64,000 nucleotides of DNA from contig JAPLOU010000038.1 of the NCBI GenBank assembly GCA_026400535.1, forward strand, positions 1-64,000, written 5' to 3'. Numbering within the stretch: the first letter of the stretch is position 1; every line of letters begins with the position of its first letter. This stretch comes from Hyphomicrobiales bacterium (lineage in GTDB: Bacteria; Pseudomonadota; Alphaproteobacteria; Rhizobiales; Beijerinckiaceae). A program made the translations under genes and the position numbers. The notes below the pieces were generated by a model that searched no databases, had not been told where the DNA came from, and saw only the letters and a list, made by a program, of their open reading frames with translations. Shown in pieces: positions 59,070-64,000 of the stretch.

Positions 59070-60485
59070 GTGCTGCATGTCTCGTCACGGGGTGAAGCCC
59101 CGATGCTGTCGTTCTGTGATGCCCTGCTGGCCGGCCTTGCCCGGGACGGCGGCCTTTATCTGCCCGAAAGCTATCCGCGCCTGTCGACAGGGACGATCGC
59201 AGGCTTCGCAGGCCAGCCCTATGCCGCGGTGGCCAAGACGGTGATGGGCGCGCTGACAGATGGCGAGTTCGCCCCTGCGGACCTCAACGGCATGATCGAC
59301 CAGGCCTATGCCAGCTTCCGCCATCCCGCCGTGTGCCCGCTGGTGCAGATCGGCGACAATCTGTTCGTGCAGGAACTGTTCCACGGCCCGACGCTCGCCT
59401 TCAAGGACGTCGCCATGCAGCTTCTGGGGCGCATGATGGACCATGTGCTGACACAGCGGGGCCAGCGCGCGACCATCGTCGGAGCAACGTCGGGCGATAC
59501 GGGCGGGGCCGCGGTCGAGGCCTTCAAGGGCCTCAAGCAGGTGGACATCTTCATCCTGTATCCACACGGCCGCGTCTCGGATGTCCAGCGGCGGCAGATG
59601 ACCACGGTCGATGCGCCGAATGTGCACGCCATCGCCGTCGAGGGGGATTTCGACGACTGCCAGGCGCTGGTCAAGGCGATGTTCAATCATCATGCCTTCC
59701 GCGACGAGCTCGGCCTGTCCGGCGTGAACTCCATCAACTGGGGTCGGATCGCGGCGCAGGTGGTGTATTACTTCACGGCGGCGGCCTGTCTGGGAGGCCC
59801 GGCCCGGCCGATCAGCTTTTCGGTTCCCACCGGCAATTTCGGCGACGTTCTGGCAGGCTGGGTCGCCAAGCAGATGGGCCTGCCTGTGGGGCGCCTCATG
59901 GTGGCGACCAACCGGAACGACATCCTCGTGCGCACCCTGCGGTCGGGCGACTACCACGTCACCGGCGTCACGCCGACCACCTCGCCGTCGATGGACATCC
60001 AGGTCTCGTCGAACTTTGAGCGGCTGCTGTTCGAGGCCCATGGCCGTGACGGCGGCGCCGTTCGCCGCATGATGGACAATCTGGCGCAATCCAGGCGCTT
60101 CGAGGTTGCCGGGCCTGCCCTTGCGCGCATCCAGAGCGAGTTCGACGCCGCCGCGGTGTCCGAGGAGGCCACGGCCCGCGAGATCGGAACGGTCTGGCGC
60201 GAGGCCGGCTATCTGCTGGATCCGCACACGGCCATCGGAGTCGAGGCGGCGCGCCACAGCCTGAAAGCCGATCCGGCAACGCCGGTCGTGGTTCTGGGGA
60301 CAGCCCATCCGGCGAAGTTTCCGGCAGCCGTCAAGGCGGCGTCCGGCGTGACCCCGGTCTTGCCCGCGCATCTGAGCTGCCTGATGGAGCGCGCGGAACG
60401 CTTTGCCCGCCTGCCCAATGCGCTTGGCGAGATCGAACGTTTCATCGCCGGTCATGCCCGCGCGGTCCGGGGGGCTGCCGCTTGA
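59070..60485 (+). CDS. thrC: Threonine synthase
   Basis: PLP enzyme that converts O-phosphohomoserine to threonine (cytosolic). The product has 471 residues from the GTG at 59070, chosen because VLHVSSRGEAPMLSF is the family N-terminus and AGGA precedes it; a longer frame from 58992 looks unconserved. The PLP lysine is K112 in HGPTLAFKDVAM. The phosphate-binding SGDTGGAAVEAF is near residue 140. It belongs to the long gram-negative (yeast-like) class. It overlaps the frame of the next gene at its stop. Confidence 0.96.
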   Translation: MLHVSSRGEAPMLSFCDALLAGLARDGGLYLPESYPRLSTGTIAGFAGQPYAAVAKTVMGALTDGEFAPADLNGMIDQAYASFRHPAVCPLVQIGDNLFVQELFHGPTLAFKDVAMQLLGRMMDHVLTQRGQRATIVGATSGDTGGAAVEAFKGLKQVDIFILYPHGRVSDVQRRQMTTVDAPNVHAIAVEGDFDDCQALVKAMFNHHAFRDELGLSGVNSINWGRIAAQVVYYFTAAACLGGPARPISFSVPTGNFGDVLAGWVAKQMGLPVGRLMVATNRNDILVRTLRSGDYHVTGVTPTTSPSMDIQVSSNFERLLFEAHGRDGGAVRRMMDNLAQSRRFEVAGPALARIQSEFDAAAVSEEATAREIGTVWREAGYLLDPHTAIGVEAARHSLKADPATPVVVLGTAHPAKFPAAVKAASGVTPVLPAHLSCLMERAERFARLPNALGEIERFIAGHARAVRGAAA

Positions 60486-60496
60486 ACGGGTTGATC

Positions 60497-61783
60497 ATGC
60501 CCGGCGACCAGGATGTCGCCATCACCACGCTGCCGAATGGCCTTCGCGTCGTGTCCGAGCGCATGAACCATGCCGCGACCGTGACCCTCGGGGTCTGGAT
60601 CAGCGCAGGCTCTCGCGACGAGGCCGATGACCAGCACGGCCTCGCCCATCTGCTCGAGCACATGGCTTTCAAGGGCACGGCAACCCGCAGCGCCCGCCAG
60701 ATCGCCGAGCAAATCGAAGCGGTCGGCGGCGACATCAACGCCGCGACCAGCATCGAGTATACCTGCTACACGGCTCGCTCGCTTGAAGAGGATCTGCCGC
60801 TGGCGGTCGATATCCTCGCCGACATCCTGCTCAACTCCAGCTTCGCCAATGATGAGCTGGCACGGGAAAAGGGCGTCATCCTGCAGGAGATCGCGGCGGT
60901 CGAGGACACGCCGGATGACCTGGTCTACGATCTGTTCATGGCGCGGGTCTTTGACGGGCAGCCGCTTGGACGGGCCATTCTCGGCACGCCCGAGACCCTT
61001 GCCAGCTTCGACGCCGACTCGATCCGGCGCTATCTGTCCCAGCACTATACCGGCGGGCGGATGGTGTTCGCCGCGGCCGGCGCTGTCGATCACGGCAGGC
61101 TGGTGGATCTGGTCCGCAAGGCCTTCGCCCCGCTTGCGCCCGGCATTGTGACGGACCCGAAACTGTCACACCGGTCGCGCTACACCGGCGGCGAGGTTCG
61201 CCGGCTGGCGCGCACCGACCAGAGCCATCTGGTCATGGGCTTTCGCGGCGAGCCGTTCACGGATGGCAACCACTACCCTTTGCAGGTCCTTGCCATGGTG
61301 ATGGGCGGTGGACTGTCCTCGCGCCTGTTCCAGGAGGTGCGCGAGGCGCGCGGGTTGGCCTACGCCATCGATGCCTTCCACTGGGCCTTCACCGACACAG
61401 GCGTCTTCGGGATTGGCGCGGGCGCCGCGCCGAAAGACGTGCCGGAACTGGTCCGGCTCTGCATGCATTGCCTGCGGGATGCCGGGCAGACAACCTCCGA
61501 GGAAGAAGTCCAGCGGGCGCGGGCGCAAATGAAGGTCGGACTGCTTGGCTCGCTCGAGACGCCGGGCGGACGGCTTGAGCAACTGGCGCGGCAGGTTCTC
61601 ACTTTCGGGCGGGTGATCCCGCGCCATGAAGTTTCGGCCAGGATTGATGCGGTCAGCGCCGAGCAGGTCAGGGCTGCGGCCCTCACTGTGCTTGCCTCGC
61701 CGCCCACGCTGTCCATGGTGGGCCCGAAGATCAAATCTGCGGAGCTCAAGCTTGCAGATTTGACGGCTTCCGGCGCACACTAG
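60497..61783 (+). CDS. M16 family zinc peptidase (mitochondrial processing peptidase-like)
   Basis: The product has 428 residues from the ATG at 60497; a TTG at 60482 that overlaps the thrC stop is possible. The inverted zinc motif HLLEH is at residues 51-55, and the more distal Glu is in REKGVILQEIAAVEDTPDD near residue 130. It resembles the soluble bacterial relatives of mitochondrial processing peptidase. The gene order thrC - M16 - GNAT is conserved in alphaproteobacteria as I recall. Confidence 0.93.
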   Translation: MPGDQDVAITTLPNGLRVVSERMNHAATVTLGVWISAGSRDEADDQHGLAHLLEHMAFKGTATRSARQIAEQIEAVGGDINAATSIEYTCYTARSLEEDLPLAVDILADILLNSSFANDELAREKGVILQEIAAVEDTPDDLVYDLFMARVFDGQPLGRAILGTPETLASFDADSIRRYLSQHYTGGRMVFAAAGAVDHGRLVDLVRKAFAPLAPGIVTDPKLSHRSRYTGGEVRRLARTDQSHLVMGFRGEPFTDGNHYPLQVLAMVMGGGLSSRLFQEVREARGLAYAIDAFHWAFTDTGVFGIGAGAAPKDVPELVRLCMHCLRDAGQTTSEEEVQRARAQMKVGLLGSLETPGGRLEQLARQVLTFGRVIPRHEVSARIDAVSAEQVRAAALTVLASPPTLSMVGPKIKSAELKLADLTASGAH

Positions 61784-61806
61784 CGCGGGTCGAGCACAGT
61801 CACACC

Positions 61807-62394
61807 ATGGCGCTTTTCCGCTTCACCTCCGATGCAACATCCCGCGTCCAGATCAAGGGCGACGGGGTGATGCTACGCCAGCCGGTTCTCGACGACTACG
61901 AGGCGTGGTCTTCGGTGCGGCAGCAGAGCCGGGCCTTTCTCGAACCATGGGAGCCGCTGTGGAGCGATGAGGATCTGACCAAGAGGGCGTTCCGCCAGCG
62001 GGTGAAGCGCGCGGCGGCCGAGAGCGACGCCGACGAGGCCTATGCGTTCATGATTTTCCGCATGCAGGACCAGGCCCTGATCGGCGGGGTCACGCTTGGC
62101 CTTGTGCGGCGGGGCGTGGCGCAGGCCTGTACCATGGGCTACTGGCTTGGCGAGCCCTATGGCGGGCACGGTTACATGACCCGGGCCGTCAAGGCCGTTG
62201 CGAAGCACGCCTTCGAGGACCTGCATCTGCGGCGGATCGAGGCCGCCTGCGTACCTGCCAACGGACGGTCGCGCGCCCTCCTGGAGCGGGTCGGCTTTCA
62301 GCGCGAGGGCTACGCCCGCCAGTATCTGTGCATCAACGGGCGCTGGGAGGATCACCTGCTGTATGCGCTTCTGGCCTCCGATCCGCGCCGGTAA
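61807..62394 (+). CDS. GNAT N-acetyltransferase, RimJ/RimL type
   Basis: The product has 195 residues and is cytosolic. The acetyl-CoA region is MGYWLGEPYGGHGYMTRAV and the C-terminal fold contains ANGRSRALLERVGFQREG, as in RimJ, which acetylates the N-terminus of ribosomal protein S5. The substrate here is inferred. It begins 23 bp after the M16 gene. The 185-bp gap after it contains no gene. Confidence 0.9.
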   Translation: MALFRFTSDATSRVQIKGDGVMLRQPVLDDYEAWSSVRQQSRAFLEPWEPLWSDEDLTKRAFRQRVKRAAAESDADEAYAFMIFRMQDQALIGGVTLGLVRRGVAQACTMGYWLGEPYGGHGYMTRAVKAVAKHAFEDLHLRRIEAACVPANGRSRALLERVGFQREGYARQYLCINGRWEDHLLYALLASDPRR

Positions 62395-62579
62395 GGTGCC
62401 CCGGGGCGCCAATGGGGTGCCTAGTCCTGCCACCGGCATCAGAATGCGGTTGAGGGCTTGCCCGCGCCCCAATCTCTGCCTTGCCCTCGCCACGAGGTCT
62501 GGCTACCACTGACATCCGATCAAGAACGATAAGTCCGTCCAAGGTCCAAGGTTTTCGGTATCCCGTGCGCCCTTTGAAC

Positions 62580-64000
62580 ATGGCCATGCGCCTCCTTTAC
62601 GGTGTGCTCGCGCTGCTGGCGTTTGCCCAGACGGCGGCGGCGATTGAAGCTGTGCGGGTTCCGGTGGATGTTCCAGCGCTGGACCTGACCAACATCGTCA
62701 CCCGCAACCGATCCGATGGCGACGTCATCCAGATCTCGACAGCAGCCGGCCCTGACGGGATTGTGCGCCGCATTGCGGTGCGCGCCCGCGAGGCCGGATC
62801 GCGACCGGACTGGATCGTGTTCGCGCTCAAGAATGATTCCGATGAACAGATCGACCGGCTTCTTGTGGCGCCCTTCCACCGGCTGATCGGCTCGGGCGTG
62901 ATCTGGCCCGACCTGGGCTCGTCCCGCATCGAGGCGGTGACCGCAAGCCAAGGCGTGCGGCCCGAGCGCGAGGAAAGCGCCGAAGCCGATGTCTTCCTGA
63001 TCACGCTCGACCCGGGAGCGACCGTCACCTTCGTGGCCGAACTGCAATCGAGCCGACTGCCGCAGCTGTACCTGTGGGAGCCCGATGCCTACCGGCAGAA
63101 GCTCAATGGGCTGACGCTCTACAAGGGTATCATCATCGGCATTGCCGGCCTGGTGGCCCTGTTCCTGACCATCACCTTCGTGGTCAAGGGATCCGTGGTG
63201 TTCCCAGCCTCGGCAGCCCTCGCCTGGGCGGTCCTGGCCTATGCGGGGCTTGATTTCGGCTTTTTCCAGCGCATCTTTCCGCTCTCTCCGGCTGCCGAGC
63301 GGGTCTATCGCGCCGGGGCCGAGGCGGTCCTGGCCGCGACCTTGCTCGTCTTCCTGTTCGCCTATCTCAATCTGGCGCGCTGGCATGTGCGCTATGGCCA
63401 CATCACCGCTGCCTGGCTGATCGGCCTTGCGGGTCTGATCGCGCTTGCGGTCTTTGACCCGCCAGTTGCCTCCGGCGTGGCACGCATGTCGATCGCGGCG
63501 GTTGCAGCCGTTGGTTTCGTGCTCGTGCTGCATCTGGCCAGCCATGGCTATGACCGTGCGATCATGTTGATCCCGACCTGGTTCCTGCTCAGCGTCTGGG
63601 TTACGGCGGCGGCCTTCACCGTCTCCGGGCAATTGACGCGCGATCTGGTGCCGCCGGCGCTCATCGGCGGCCTGGTCCTGCTGGTTATCCTCATTGGCTT
63701 CACCGTGCTGCAGCATGCGATCGCGGGCGGCGGCATGGCGTCGGGCATCATCACAGAGGCAGAACGCAAGGCTCTGGCGCTGGCCGGCTCCGGCGATGTG
63801 GTCTTCGACTGGGATGTCAGTTCGGACAAGGTCCATGTCTCGCCGGAGCTGGAACTGTCGCTCGGCCTGCCGCGCGGCACGCTGGAGGGCCAGGCGGCGC
63901 GCTGGCTCGACCATCTGCACCCGTCGGACCGCGACTCATGGCGGCTGACGCTGGCAGGGCTGGTCGAACACCGGCGTGGACGCATCCATCTTGACGTGCG
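62580..64000 (+). CDS. Seven-helix signalling protein with PAS-like domain, N-terminal part (3' end outside window)
   Basis: The frame is open from the ATG at 62580 (another at 62586) to the last base; about 473 residues are visible. A signal peptide is followed by a periplasmic domain (about 25-178). Seven membrane helices follow at about 180-203, 207-230, 244-265, 273-293, 301-320, 324-346 and 353-378. Then begins a PAS-like cytoplasmic domain with GDVVFDWDVSSDKVHVSPE. The layout resembles 7TMR-DISM receptors. In rhizobia such a gene after rimJ usually continues into GGDEF and/or EAL domains (cyclic-di-GMP turnover). That part is not visible, so this is an expectation only. Confidence 0.8.
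   Translation, partial: MAMRLLYGVLALLAFAQTAAAIEAVRVPVDVPALDLTNIVTRNRSDGDVIQISTAAGPDGIVRRIAVRAREAGSRPDWIVFALKNDSDEQIDRLLVAPFHRLIGSGVIWPDLGSSRIEAVTASQGVRPEREESAEADVFLITLDPGATVTFVAELQSSRLPQLYLWEPDAYRQKLNGLTLYKGIIIGIAGLVALFLTITFVVKGSVVFPASAALAWAVLAYAGLDFGFFQRIFPLSPAAERVYRAGAEAVLAATLLVFLFAYLNLARWHVRYGHITAAWLIGLAGLIALAVFDPPVASGVARMSIAAVAAVGFVLVLHLASHGYDRAIMLIPTWFLLSVWVTAAAFTVSGQLTRDLVPPALIGGLVLLVILIGFTVLQHAIAGGGMASGIITEAERKALALAGSGDVVFDWDVSSDKVHVSPELELSLGLPRGTLEGQAARWLDHLHPSDRDSWRLTLAGLVEHRRGRIHLDV

Noticed and set aside
62520-63920. 466-codon minus frame at the right end
   Set aside because: Opposite a plus frame with a signal peptide, seven helices and a PAS-like domain; the minus text is low complexity.

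Overview
The window is 64 kb of dense, GC-rich chromosome from an alphaproteobacterium, most probably of the order Hyphomicrobiales (Rhizobiales). This rests on content and order, not on a database search. The block ccmI-ccmE-ccmF-ccmH / HtrA protease / OmpR regulator / HAMP kinase / glnE / PleC-like kinase / pepN matches my memory of rhizobial chromosomes. Other pointers are an IalB-family protein, a TIGR03808-type Tat-exported beta-helix protein, a DUF6152 + small membrane protein pair, a ctaCDB-coxF-ctaGE cytochrome oxidase operon with CoxF, and a thrC - M16 peptidase - rimJ series. No rRNA, tRNA, CRISPR array, IS element or prophage module was recognised.

Layout. 1-5.5 kb: end of an MFS transporter, glyoxalase I, a CDF metal exporter and aminopeptidase N. 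5.7-21.5 kb: a long signalling and envelope block. It holds the PleC-like kinase, glnE, a TtrR/CpxR-class two-component pair, an HtrA protease, the cytochrome c maturation genes ccmIEFH, a second FeuP/PhoP-like two-component pair and a PepSY protein. 21.5-24.9 kb: an accessory patch with two tandem exported trypsin-like proteases flanked by degraded reading frames. 24.9-32.1 kb: LOG protein, M20 dipeptidase, nitroreductase and both methylmalonyl-CoA mutase subunits. 32.3-40.8 kb: DUF2267 protein, HerA-like ATPase, two paralogous DUF900 alpha/beta hydrolases, a pyroglutamyl peptidase-like protein, the Tat beta-helix protein and a TadG-like VWA protein. 41.2-52.2 kb: malic enzyme, the DUF6152 pair, a complete Opp-type peptide ABC transporter, a D-amino-acid aminotransferase, a lipoprotein and IalB. 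52.5-62.4 kb: the aa3 oxidase operon, DUF983, SURF1, threonine synthase, M16 peptidase and RimJ-like acetyltransferase. 62.6 kb to the end: the start of a seven-helix signalling protein that runs out of the window.

How the genes fit together. Respiratory biogenesis is the strongest theme. ccmIEFH covers haem attachment to c-type cytochromes. ctaC/D/E are the oxidase subunits, ctaB makes haem O, ctaG delivers copper, and coxF and SURF1 are assembly factors. Envelope sensing is the second theme: two OmpR/EnvZ-type pairs bracket ccmIEFH-htrA. Peptide and propionyl-CoA use (Opp transporter, PepN, M20, methylmalonyl-CoA mutase, malic enzyme) is the third.

No convincing new multi-gene system was found. 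The observations most worth checking are: a four-copy 15-bp repeat at the glnE start, in which three copies carry a Shine-Dalgarno-like motif plus ATG while also encoding the tail of the upstream kinase; convergent gene pairs whose stop codons abut with no spacer; stop codons sitting in the loop of perfect hairpins; the tandem secreted trypsins with decayed neighbours; a cysteine-rich insertion in the TadG-like protein; and a strong hairpin between ctaD and ctaB.
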